Assembly (NCBI GenBank): GCA_030512295.1
Contig: JAULSR010000009.1
Location: forward strand, 1,116,001 to 1,180,000
Direction of reading: 5' to 3'
DNA from: Bombardia bombarda
Taxonomy: Eukaryota; Ascomycota; Sordariomycetes; Sordariales; Lasiosphaeriaceae
DNA: 64,000 bases
Below, piece by piece: positions 54,442-64,000 of this stretch (position 1 is its first letter; each line of letters opens with the position of its first letter). Under the pieces are notes generated by a model. The model worked only from the letters and a program-made list of their open reading frames with translations, did not search any database and was not told where the DNA came from. A program made the position numbers and the translations under genes.

Positions 54442-57400
54442 ATGCCGCGCAGATCCGAGGCCGAGCTGTCCATCAACATCAAAAAAGCCACGAGCGCCGA
54501 GGAGTCGGCGCCCAAGCGCAAGCATGTCAGAAGCTGTATCGTCTACACATGGGACCACAAGTCCGCCCAGTCCTTCTGGTCTGGCATGAAGGTCCAGCCC
54601 GTCCTCGCCGACGAGGTCCAGACCTTCAAGGCCCTCATCACCATCCACAAAGTCATGCAGGAGGGTCACCCGTCAGCTCTGACGGAGGCAGTATCAAGCC
54701 GGGCATGGATCGACAGCCTCAACAGGGGCATGGCCGGCGAGGGTGTGCGCGGCTACGGCCCCTTGATCAAGGAATACGTCTACTACCTGCTTGCCAAGAT
54801 CTCGTTCCACCGCCAGCATCCAGCCTTCAACGGCACCTTTGAGTATGAAGAATACATCAGCCTCAAGGCGATCAACGATCCCAACGAGGGCTATGAGACC
54901 ATCAGCGACCTCATGACACTGCAAGACAAGATTGACCAGTTTCAGAAGCTGATCTTTTCTCATTTCCGCACTTCTGGCAACAACGAGTGCAGAATATCTG
55001 CCCTCGTGCCTCTTGTCACCGAGAGCTATGGCATCTACAAGTTCATCACAAGCATGCTCCGAGCCATGCATTCGAGTGAGTTGCTTCTTCCCCAATTTCT
55101 TCGTCCTCTTATCTGACCTTAGCCCACCCAGCCACTGGCGATGATGATGCGCTGGAGCCGCTCCGTTCGAGATACGACTCGGGGCATTATAGACTGTCCA
55201 GGTTTTACTATGAATGCTCGACTCTTCGCTATCTCACAAGTCTCATCAACGTACCGAAGCTGCCGCACGATCCGCCAAACCTGCTGGCAGAGGACAAGTC
55301 TGCGCCCCCTCTGCCCGCGCGCCCCAAGCAGGAGATTGAGAAGCAGCCCACACCGCCGCCGCCGCCGCCGCCGCCGCCTCCGGTGCCCAAGTCAGACGAG
55401 CCCGAGGAGATATCCGACTTTTGGAAGAGCGAGATTGTTCGACAGGACCGGGAATATGCGGAACAGCAACGTGTCTTGGAGGCACAGCAGCAGCAGGCTC
55501 TTCTCAACCAGCAACAGGCCCAGCTCCAGGCCCAGCGCGCCTTTGAGGAACAGCAACGCCAGCTTCTGGAGCAGCAACAGCGGGAGCAGGAAGCCCTCGT
55601 GTCGCAGCAGGCGCAGTGGCAGACCCAGGGTCGGCTCGCTGAGCTGGAACGAGAAAACCTCAATGCGCGTGCCCAGTACGACCGCGACCAGCTCATGCTC
55701 CAGCAGTTTGATCAAAGGGTCAAGGCCCTCGAAGGTGAGCTGCAACAGCTACAGAATAACTACGGCCAGCAAATCACAAGCAAGGACGACCAGATCAGAG
55801 CACTGCAGGAGCAGGTCAACACATGGAGGACGAAATACGAGGCTCTCGCGAAGCTGTACTCTCAGCTCCGCCACGAGCATCTCGATCTCCTGCAGAAGTT
55901 CAAGTCAGTCCAGCTCAAGGCGGCTTCCGCGCAGGAAGCGATCGACCGCCGGGAACAGCTCGAGCGCGAGATCAAGACCAAGAACCTGGAGCTGGCCGAC
56001 ATGATCCGGGAGCGCGACCGTGCCCTTCACGAAAAGGACAGGCTCACGGGTGCCAACAAGGATGAGCTGGAGAGGCTGAAGCGAGAGCTCCGGATGGCTC
56101 TCGACCGCGCCGACAACACGGAGCGGAGCAAGGGCAGCGAGCTCTCCACCATGCTTTCCAAGTACAACCGCGAGATAGCAGATCTCGAAGAGACGCTGCG
56201 TAGCAAGTCGAGAACGCTTGAGGAGGCGCAGGCGAGGCTGCGTGACGGCAGCTCAGACCTGGATGCCTTGCTTCGTGAGAAGGAGGAGGAGCTCGAGGTA
56301 TACAAGGCCGGCATGGACCAGACGCTGCTCCAGCTCGAGGAGCTGAGGGACAACAACAACAACAACAACAACAACTCTGATGACCATGCTCTCGACGGGC
56401 AGCTCGATGCGCTCATCTCGGTGCAGATGGACAAGATCAACGAGATTATCGACTCGGTGCTGGAGACTGGCGTCCGACGCGTCGATGATGCCATGTACGA
56501 GCTCGACTCGAGCATGCAGGCCGGTAACCAGAACGCGTCGCCTTCGTACCTTCTCTCGCAGATCGAAAAGGCGTCCACCAGCGCCACCGAGTTCACCATC
56601 TCCTTCAACAACTTCATCGCCGACGGACCTGCCAGCACCCCCGCAGAGCTGATCAAGAATGTCAACATGTTTGCCGGCGCCATCGCGGACGTCTGCAGCA
56701 ACACCAAGGGCCTGACGCGACTCGCCACCGACGAGAAAAAGAGCGACTCCCTGGTCGGCGGCGCCCGTCAATCTGCCCACGCCACGGTCAAGTTCTTCCG
56801 CGGCCTCTTGAGCTTCCGGCTCGAGGGCATGGATCCGATCCACAAGACGGACGTGGTCATCAACAGCAACACCGACGTGCAGCTGGCCCTCCAGAAGCTG
56901 AGCAGGTCGGTCGAGGGGTTCGCGCCCGGCTTCGGCAAGCTGGCGACCAAGGGAGACCTCGGGGAGCTCGTCGACTCGGAGCTCAGCAAGGCCGCCGACG
57001 CCATCGCCGCCGCCGCCGCCCGCCTGGCAAAGCTCAGGAGCAAGCCCCGCGACGGGTACTCGACGCACGAGCTCAGGGTCCACGACTCCATCCTGGACGC
57101 CGCCCTGGCCATCACCGACGCCATCGCCCAGCTGATCAAGGCCGCCACCGCCACGCAGCAGGAGATCGTGCAGGCCGGCCGCGGCTCGAACTCGCGCACC
57201 GCCTTCTACAAGAAGAACAACAGGTGGACCGAGGGGCTCATCTCGGCCGCCAAGGCGGTCGCGTCCTCGACCAACACGCTCATCGAGACGGCCGACGGCG
57301 TGCTCTCGCAGCGCAACAGCCCCGAGCAGCTCATCGTGGCGTCCAACAACGTGGCCGCCTCGACCGCCCAGCTCGTGGCCGCCAGCCGCGTCAAGGCCGG

Positions 57401-57845
57401 CTTCATGAGCGCGAGCCAGGAGGGCCTGGAGCAGGCCAGCAAGGCCGTCGGCGCCGCCTGCCGTGCTCTCGTCCGCCAGGTGCAGAACATGATCAAGGAT
57501 CGCAACGCCGCCGACGACGACCAGGTCGACTACGCGAAGCTGGGCGCTCACGAGTTCAAGGTCCGCGAGATGGAGCAGCAGGTGAGCAGCGCTTTTTTTT
57601 TTTTTTTTTTATAGTTTTTAATTTTTTAATTTTTTAATTTTTTAATTTTTAATTTTTTTTTTGTTTGTTTGTTTGTTTGTTTTGTTTGTCATGCTGTCGC
57701 GGGGTGATTGATCCATCTTCTCTTTCGTTCATTGCTGACCCTATCACTTATCTCATAGGTCGAGATCCTGCAGCTCGAAAACAACCTCGCCGCCGCCCGC
57801 CACCGGCTCGGGGAGATGCGCAAGATTTCGTATCAAGAGGAGTAG
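54442..57845 (+). CDS. SLA2: Endocytic adaptor Sla2/End4 (ANTH, coiled coil, I/LWEQ)
   Basis: Exons 54442-55075, 55132-57581 and 57759-57845 give 1056 aa in one frame. Introns are 56 and 177 bp, the second with a long poly-T/A tract. Sla2 links clathrin-coated endocytic sites to actin. The ANTH domain occupies about residues 1-270 (KHVRSCIVYTWDHKS, FKALITIHKVMQEG, GPLIKEYVYYLLAK). A Pro-rich link follows, then a Gln-rich coiled coil (about 330-650) with a short Asn run. The C-terminal talin-like I/LWEQ actin-binding domain ends FKVREMEQQVEILQLENNL...ISYQEE. All parts are intact. SLA2 is a standard flank of the mating-type locus in Pezizomycotina. Confidence 0.95.
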
Positions 57846-58914
57846 TTGTTGTTGTTGTTGTTGTTGTTGCCGTCATTGCTGCGGTAAGCAGGGCGGAGGT
57901 GGTGTGATTATTAGCAGCACCGCACCGGTCATTTCTGGAGAGTGAACAAAGTCAGAGTCCTTCTTCCGACAACCAAATCAAGATATCTCATCGTTCCCCG
58001 TTGGAGAGGGAAAGATTATCTGTATCCCCTTATGTGTCTTTACGCAGCTTTAACTCTCAAGGTTTAACTCTCAAGGTTTATCAAGGCCAAGAAATAGCAG
58101 CCGATCAACTTTCTGGTTACTTGAGTCTGACACACACAGCAGCAGTAGTCGGCTCGCTGCCCATCTTCTGTGTTACTCTTTCCCCATCCACCAGCCGAGA
58201 TCTTTAATAATACCGCTCCGCGAACGATCGAAAATATCACGGGGTTGCACCTTATCTTTTTCCCCAAATTTTTTTTTTTTTTTTTTCATTTTTTTTCCCT
58301 ACTGGCTGCTATCTATCTCCTTCCCTCCATCCCTCCATACATCGTATACTCAATAGTCTGATATGAAATCAACCCATTACTTTCCTTAAAGACTTAACCC
58401 CCTCGAAGACTCAACCCCCTCGAAAGACTCAACCCCCTCGAAAGACTCAACCCCTCGAAAGACTCAACCCCCTCGAAAGACTCAACCCCCTCGAAAGACT
58501 CAACCCCCTCGAAAGACTCAACCCCCTCGAAAGACTCAACCCCCTCGAAAGACTCAACCCCCTCGAAAGACCAACCATCCTTTCCGCCTTTAATCTCTGT
58601 AGCGTTGTTCCTCTCTGTAGCGTTGTTCCTCTCTATAGCGTTATTCCTCTCGTAGCGTTGTTCCTCTGCGTCCAAATAGGCCTCCTGAAACCCAAATTCA
58701 TCGTCATTCCTCATTGCAATCTTCTGGAGCCTCTTACATTTTGCATGCATCCAGGGATTTTGCACTTTATTTTCGTAAATGTCGATATGATTTTTTCAGG
58801 CGTTGCCGAAATTATCCCTTCGCAGTTTGGTCGTCCGCACTCGATCCATTTTCTACGCTCGGGATGAGTTCCGCAATTTTTGAACACTATCTCGAGATCG
58901 CACATGGTTCTTTG
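57846..58914. other. SLA2 downstream DNA
   Basis: A GTT repeat follows the stop (57846-57869). Poly-T runs lie at 58268-58292. An 18-bp array is at 58385-58572. A short TAGCGTTGTTCCTCT array is at 58601-58665. No gene is recognised. A possible frame on either strand at 58660-58920 encodes fewer than 70 residues and lacks support. Confidence 0.55.
58385..58572 (+). repeat. 18-bp CCCCCTCGAAAGACTCAA minisatellite
   Basis: About ten near-perfect copies, the first two shorter by one base. The unit length keeps all frames open. Confidence 0.95.
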
Positions 58915-59525
58915 AGTTGAAAGTGGTAGTTGAAGTCGAAAGTTTGGTTGGTAAGTGGGAGTTTCGAGTTGAAAGTGGTAGTTGAAGTCGAAAGTATGGT
59001 TGGTAAGTAGGAGTTTCGAGTTGAAAGTGGTAGTTGAAGTCGAAAGTATGGTTAGTAAGTGGGAGTTTTAAGTTAAAAGTGATAATTAAAGTTGAAAGTA
59101 TGGTTGGTAAGTGGGAGTTTCGAGTTGAAAGTGGTAGTTAAAGTCGAAAGTATGGTTAGTAAGTGGGAGTTTTAAGTTAAAAGTGATAATTAAAGTTGAA
59201 AGTATGGTTGGTAAGTGGGAGTTTCGAGTTGAAAGTGGTAGTTAAAGTCGAAAGTATGGTTGGTAAGTGGTAGTTAAAGTCGAAAGTATGGTTGGTAAGT
59301 AGGAGTTTCGAGTTGGTGGTAGTTGAAGTCGAAAATATAGTTAGTAAGTGGGAGTTTCGAGTTGAAAGTGGTAGTTGAAGTCGAAAGTATGGTTAGTAAG
59401 TGGGAGTTTTAAGTTAAAAGTGATAATTAAAGTTGAAAGTATGGTTGGTAAGTGGGAGTTTCGAGTTGAAAGTGGTAGTTAAAGTCGAAAATATGGTTGG
59501 TACGAGTTGAAAATAATAGTTAAGG
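58915..59525 (+). repeat. 52-bp satellite, about 12 copies, RIP-like variants
   Basis: The unit is GTTGAAAGTGGTAGTTGAAG, TCGAAAGTATGGTTGGTAAG, then TGGGAGTTTCGA. Alternate copies carry AGTGATAATTAAAGTTGAAAG and GTTTTAAGTTAAAAG, that is C/T and G/A changes of the RIP type. Similar mutated and unmutated copies alternate, so two-unit blocks have been duplicated after mutation. Confidence 0.95.
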
Positions 59526-59559
59526 AAGTCGAAAGCTTGAGTATAAGCTTAAATATCGA

Positions 59560-59905
59560 GACTAATTATGCGGCGTAGGTTGAGCGTGCTTAGCGTTTTG
59601 TGGTCGAAGGTGGTTATGAAGTGGGAGTATATAGATTGGGAAGATTAAGGATAAACGTAGGGTTAAGCGTATGGTCGAGGGTAGTTATGAAGTGGGAGTA
59701 TGTGGATTGGAAAGATTGAGGATAGATATAAGTTGAGCGTATTTAGCGTTTTGTAGTCGAGGGTAGTAATAAAGTGGGAGTATGTGGATTGGAAAGATTG
59801 AGGATAGACGTAGGTTGAGCGTCTGGTCGAGGGTAGTTATGAAGTGGGAGTATGTGGATTGGAGAGATTGAGGATAGATGTAGGTTGAGCGCATTACTTA
59901 TAGTC
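59560..59905 (+). repeat. Satellite B, left block (about 70-85 bp unit)
   Basis: Units contain GTTGAGCGTATTTAGCGTTT, GTAGTCGAGGGTAGTAATAA and AGTGGGAGTATGTGGATTGG, then AAAGATTGAGGATAGA. A stretch of about 100 bp here (from about 59722) recurs with almost no change at 62343-62482, on the other side of the PARG-like gene. Confidence 0.93.
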
Positions 59906-59935
59906 GAGTGTGTTATCTTTTTTAAAGAAGGTTTT

Positions 59936-60150
59936 TCGAAAATAATTAATAAATAAGTTGTTGTTGTTATTATTATTAAATGGGTTGTTTATGTTTTTTT
60001 TTGGGGGGGGGTTTCTCGCTGGGGTTCGAGGATGATTGGTGGATAGGTTGTTTATGTTTTTTTTTTAAAAAAAGGTTTCTCGCTAAAGTTCGAAAATGAT
60101 TGGTAAATAAGTTGTTTATGTTTTTTTTTTTCCGAGGTTTTTTTGTTGAT
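59936..60150 (+). repeat. TGGGTTGTTTATGTTTTTTTT repeat block, left
   Basis: Three copies of a unit with TTCGAAAATGATTGGTAAATA and GTTGTTTATG followed by poly-T and GGTTTCTCGC. The same unit recurs at 62890-62960 and 63140-63200. Confidence 0.85.
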
Positions 60151-60305
60151 GCACGAAAATAACTCAAATATGCAGTTTCTCGGAAATAATTACTGAATAG
60201 GTTAACGTTGTTTACCACCAAATGAGACATCCCACCAAGTGAGACAAGTTTCCGACCGCGTCGTAACTTCCCGACCCAATCAGCCCACCACACCATAACA
60301 AAATC

Positions 60306-60800
60306 ATGCCTTGACGAAGCCCGAGTCGTATCAGCTATTCAAGCTACTAAATCGCCTCAAAAATTAAGCGCCCGACAAGCTGCATGGATATACGAGGTCC
60401 CACATGCAAACATTTGCACGTCGCGTACGCGGGATCCAGCCACAAGCCAGCAGACGCGATAAACAACGTCCATTGACCCAAATTAAAGAGAAGGAGCTTA
60501 TCAAGTTCATCATCGACCTAGAGATTCGCGAGGATGTCCGCCTCGAACGTACGAGATATGGCTAATCTCCTCCGCAAGACGCGTCATGCGACAAGCTGTT
60601 GGCAAGAACTGGCTTTAATTACCGCTTCGTCCAAAACCAACCACAAAACAACTTCAAACGCGTTTCTCTCGCCCCGTACGACTTTTTGATTGGGGACTGG
60701 TTTCGGCTTGTCGCTAATATGCGCGCCAAGTATACTATCCAAGATTTGCGACTTTTATAACTTTGACAAGACGGGCTTCATGATAGGTATTATTTGTAGA
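60306..60800 (+). pseudogene. Fot1/Pogo-like transposase, N-terminal remnant
   Basis: Three overlapping frames together give the start of a Tc1-mariner (Pogo/Fot1) transposase. First come a psq-type helix-turn-helix (EARVVSAIQATKSP...SARQAAWIY) and an RVRGIQPQ segment. A CENP-B-type helix (PLTQIKEKELIKFIIDLE) follows. Next are VGKNW, RFVQNQP and TRFSRPYDF, and then WFRLVANMRAKY before NFDKTGFMIGII, where the first catalytic Asp lies. At least two frame changes break it and the rest of the catalytic domain is missing after 60800. It is dead. No terminal inverted repeats were found. Confidence 0.8.
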
Positions 60801-61089
60801 CCTTTTGTTTCCCTGCATATTCTTCACATCTTATTAACCCAAGAACAAAACTGCGGAAAATTGAATAAAGCAACGCAAAGTATAGATACTTGGCAAACCC
60901 CAATGTCGCAGGACAGCCACGAACCCCGTGGGAAAAGCAGGTGGAAATGTACGCCTCGCAAGAAAACAGTCCAGGGGGCCCAAATGCGCCGCCGTGACTA
61001 GGACAATTATTTACCATCGCGGCACAATCCGCAAAAGGTTGGATTAATCGGTCGATGGATACCAATCTCGCACTGCCACGATACCAATC

Positions 61090-62277
61090 TCAGGCCGCAG
61101 GCGGGTTGTTCAACCCGTATCGCGAATCCGGCTGGCTGAGAACCCTGTGTACCTCGTTTATGTCAAAAACTCCACTGAAGATTTGATAGTCTGTGGGATG
61201 GATGCTGGGTGTCGGCGGTGGCAAATTGACGCTCGAAGAGCTACTGGAAGACTTGGACTTTTTCGCGATCTCGTCGAGTATCAGCTGGTGAGTGCACTGT
61301 CTCTCATCTTCAAACACGAAGGAGACGGATCGAAGCCGGCCTCGTAAGTCGGGGTCATAGAGCAACACCTCTCGCCACAACTCTGCCAGCTCTTGCGGTG
61401 GGTTACGCGATAAATTTCCAAGGCCGAAATCGCCTATCACAACATTGGCGAAGTCTGCATAGACACAAATGCGGAGTGCTGCTCGAAGCTTATCCTTCAC
61501 CATCTCCCTTTCGTTTGCGAAGGAGTATTTGGTGCCATCCGGTGTCAGCCTCGGCCAGCGCATCGGGGGCATCGAGACGACGGGGAGCGCGCGCCAACTA
61601 CTGGGATGGAGCGTCTCGTATTTGTCGTGGGGCCCGCGGAACACAACTGAAGCAAAGAGTTAATAAAACTGCTACCATTTTTTGAGAAGGAGAGAGTGAA
61701 CTAACCAACGTCATTCGACAGTATAGCGCCGCAAATCGGGATAGGATAGTGCTGAGCAACTGCGGTCGAACGTCCCGGAGTTATCAGGTTCAGGGAAAGC
61801 GTGCTTCTTCGGCAGAGACTCTCCTCATATCCCATTGCAGCAGTCTCCCAGTCTCCGCCAGGTCGTTTATCATTGGCTACGCAGATGAAGGGGACGGGGC
61901 ATTGATGTTGGGCTGCGCAATTCAATGCATAATCCACCGGATCTCCAGTGGACACAACTAAAAGGTCTATTAGTTTGTGAGAATGTGTCGAGGAAATGGT
62001 ATGTATACTCACAAAACTGAGGCGGAGAAGGGCTTCGTGGTCTCTCGAGCAGGCTGAGCTGCACCAACGGTTGATAGTAGATGTACGAGTAAGGCTGCCA
62101 TTTGCCCTTGTAGTCGCCATCTGTGATCTGAGGGATGTAATATCTCCTTGCCTCGGATGCAACCTTGAGAGGCTTTGGTGGCTTTGGTGGCTTTAGAGGC
62201 TTTGGTGGCTTTGGTGGCTTTGACGACGACTTGGAAGGCTTTGGCTTTGACGACGACTTGGAACTTCCAGAAGGCAT
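61090..62277 (-). CDS. Microbial-type PARG / macrodomain-like protein, 357 aa
   Basis: Exons on the minus strand are 62277-62013, 61957-61706 and 61646-61090. Introns are 55 and 59 bp and all phases agree. The N-terminus is a low-complexity KPPKPPKPLKPP tract (a repeat of GGCTTTGGTGGC on the plus strand). The core matches the TIGR02452/DUF2263 family: VANDKRPGGDWETAAMGYEESLCRRST is the substrate-loop equivalent of the (A)PGG...QEE..CRRST signature, followed by VVVFRGP, LPVVSMPPMRWPRL and GDFGLGNLSRNPPQELAELW. Relatives remove ADP-ribose, but the residues are somewhat degenerate (Asp/Trp for Gly/Phe after PGG), so activity is uncertain. The gene is intact although surrounded by transposon and satellite DNA. 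Confidence 0.8.
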
Positions 62278-62342
62278 TGTGATGTCAATGAAGAGAGGTC
62301 AAGTGAATATGCTTATCCAACGAGGCTAGCTGACGGCGCGTG

Positions 62343-62845
62343 TTGTAATAAAGTGGGAGTATGTGGATTGGAAAGATTGAGGATAGATATAAGTTGAGCG
62401 TATTTAGCGTTTTGTAGTCAAGGGTAGTAATAAAGTGGGAGTATGTGGATTGGAAAGATTGAGGATAGACGTAGGTTGAGCGTGTTCAGCGTTGTGGTCG
62501 AGGGTGAGATAATGAAGTGGGAGTAGAAAGATTGAGGATGGACGTAGGTTGAGCGTGTTCAGCGTTGTGGTCGAGGGTGAGATAATGAAGTGGGAGTAGA
62601 AAGATTGAGGATGGACGTAGGTTGAGCGTGTTCAGCGTTGTGGTCGAGGGTGATAATGAAGTGGGAGTAGAAAGATTGAGGATGGACGTAGGTTGAGCGT
62701 GTTCAGCGTTGTGGTCGAGGGTGATAATGAAGTGGGAGTAGAAAGATTGAGGATGGACGTAGGTTGAGCGTGTTCAGCGTTGTGGTCGAGGGTGATAATA
62801 AAATGGGAGTATGTGGAGGAAAGATTGAAGATAGATGTAGGTTGA
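62343..62845 (+). repeat. Satellite B, right block (71-bp unit)
   Basis: After two copies like the left block (62343-62480), about five 71-bp copies follow: GGTTGAGCGTGTTCAGCGTT, GTGGTCGAGGGTGATAATGA, AGTGGGAGTAGAAAGATTGA, then GGATGGACGTA. These are nearly identical and so recently amplified. Confidence 0.95.
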
Positions 62846-62869
62846 GCGCATTTAACGTCTTATACTCGA

Positions 62870-63604
62870 AGAAGGTGTTATTTTTTTTTATTTTTAAAAA
62901 GAGGGTTCTCGCTGACGTTCGAAAATGATTAATAAATGGGTTGTTTATGTTTTTTTTTTTTTTTTTCTTTTTTTTTTTTTTTTCTTTTTTTTTTTTCAAC
63001 ACTCGCAGCTCTGCAGCTCACAGCTCTGCGCTCGCAGCTACCTACTGTGCTGGTCACGTACGTACCGCGCGGAGGGCCCTGTCCCGACGGCGCGGCCGGA
63101 TTCGTGCAGCAGCAACATGAGAGTAAGTTGTTTATGCTTTTTTTTCGGAGGGTAATAAATAAGTTTGTTTATGTTTTTTTTTTTTTTTTTTTTTTTTTTT
63201 TCGGTTAGTGAGAAAGCGGAAACTTGATGGGTTTTCTGACCACACACATCTCGACACGCGCACTCTCTATCGCACACACACACACACACACACACACCAC
63301 TTGCCCAAACGGGAATACTTCACATGCATGTTAGAAAACTGCCTAGCAAGGCGACGGACGGGCAAAGGTCCCCTGCTGCTGTTGGCTGTTGTCGCCCTGT
63401 CGATTTAAGACGATAAACATGACGAGCACCAAGGCACTGAAAGGCGGGCGTGGGTGCAACCATCACGGTGTTGGTTAAAAAGGAGAAAGAAAGGGAAAAA
63501 AACGGAGGTGTCAGATGTGGTCCCGGCTTGCAGCTTCCTATTTATTCTAATGGTTGGTTGTTGTGGCCGCCACGTAGTCGCCACGTAGTCGCCACGTAGT
63601 CGAT
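62870..63604. other. Poly-T rich and unique DNA
   Basis: Further TTGTTTATG/poly-T units lie at 62890-63000 and 63125-63205, and a CA dinucleotide run at 63273-63297. No gene is supported. Confidence 0.5.
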
Positions 63605-63720
63605 GCGAGAGGGTGGACTTTGGTATACTGTATTTTTGGCTGCAGCATCCTTTTGAAGCATTCCATTGTTGACATCGTCAATAGCTAACTGAATGAGGCT
63701 CTCACGGGCCGACATCCTCT
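63605..63720 (-). pseudogene. Possible transposase helix-turn-helix remnant
   Basis: The minus strand encodes SARESLIQLAIDDVNNGMLQ followed by KDAAAKNTVYQSPPSRI. This resembles the first psq-type helix-turn-helix of Fot1/Tan1-type transposases (LIxLAIxDVxxGxLxxxxAA). It is isolated, and no downstream DDE domain is visible. Confidence 0.4.
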
Positions 63721-64000
63721 CAAAATATAAAGATATCAAAATATAAAGCAATTTGGACTAACGTTACAATTGATGAAGTTGTACTAAATTGAACAAAACA
63801 AACATGGTGGTGGTGGACTGGTGGTGGTGGACTGGTGGTGGTGGACTGGCGGTTGTGGAAATTTGGATCCAACCGTGGGGGTAATCCAAGCGTTGGGTAC
63901 GAGCTTCCCAAGACCTGAGACCCCAAGTAAAAGCCGAGATAATGCCTTCCCATTAAGATCCCATCCCATTAAGATCCCATTGAGATTCCGCTTTTATTCT
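63721..64000. other. Unique DNA at window end
   Basis: GGTGGTGGACT repeats (63807-63850) and TAAGATCCCAT copies at 63953-63980 are the only structure noted. A gene may begin beyond the edge. Confidence 0.4.

Noticed and set aside
53652..54521. Minus-strand frames of about 290-300 codons upstream of SLA2
   Set aside because: They run through the CTTCGAGTGCATCGC and GAGAAC arrays and show only repeat-coded residues.
56253..57551. 432-codon frame opposite SLA2
   Set aside because: It is an antisense shadow of the I/LWEQ-domain exon with codon bias on the sense strand.

Overview
The window reads as nuclear DNA of a filamentous ascomycete, most likely a Sordariomycete. Genes carry short introns (about 55-175 bp) with GTRNGY-type donors and CTAAC/CTGAC branch sites, a RIP-degraded retrotransposon is present, and SLA2 has ATG3 and CWC24 beside it. 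The species cannot be named from the sequence. Intergenic DNA is unusually rich in minisatellites and microsatellites, and several repeats enter introns and coding sequence.

Left part (1-5.3 kb): an AT-rich block holding one complete but dead LTR retrotransposon (82-4880; 265-bp LTRs at both ends; 5-bp target duplication ACTCG) with a recognisable minus-strand Ty3/Gypsy integrase remnant. A shorter, nearly RIP-free LTR of the same family is nested in it in inverse orientation.

Accessory part (6-29 kb): an unknown 305-aa protein; a three-pass membrane protein; an SRR1-like gene interrupted by an in-frame TAG; a possible membrane-protein fragment; an NDT80/PhoG-type transcription factor with a long Asn tract; a divergent NMA111-like (HtrA family) serine protease with an Asn-rich insert; and a gene made of two tandem copies of the non-catalytic part of an insulysin-type (M16) peptidase. 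Large tandem arrays separate them.

Conserved part (29.6-57.8 kb): REV3 (DNA polymerase zeta), NUM1/apsA (cortical dynein anchor), CWC24 (spliceosome), ATG3 (autophagy E2-like enzyme) and SLA2 (endocytic adaptor). SLA2 is the classic flank of the mating-type locus in Pezizomycotina, so the window probably ends on or near the MAT side. No MAT gene is visible in the last 6 kb.

Right part (57.8-64 kb): two satellite families (52-bp and about 71-bp units) surround a broken Fot1/Pogo transposase and an intact three-exon gene for a microbial-type PARG (macrodomain-like) protein.

Three genes (M16-like, CWC24, ATG3) each need exactly one extra base to read through, in two cases at a G/C homopolymer. 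This points to assembly errors rather than dead genes. No RNA genes or CRISPR arrays were found.
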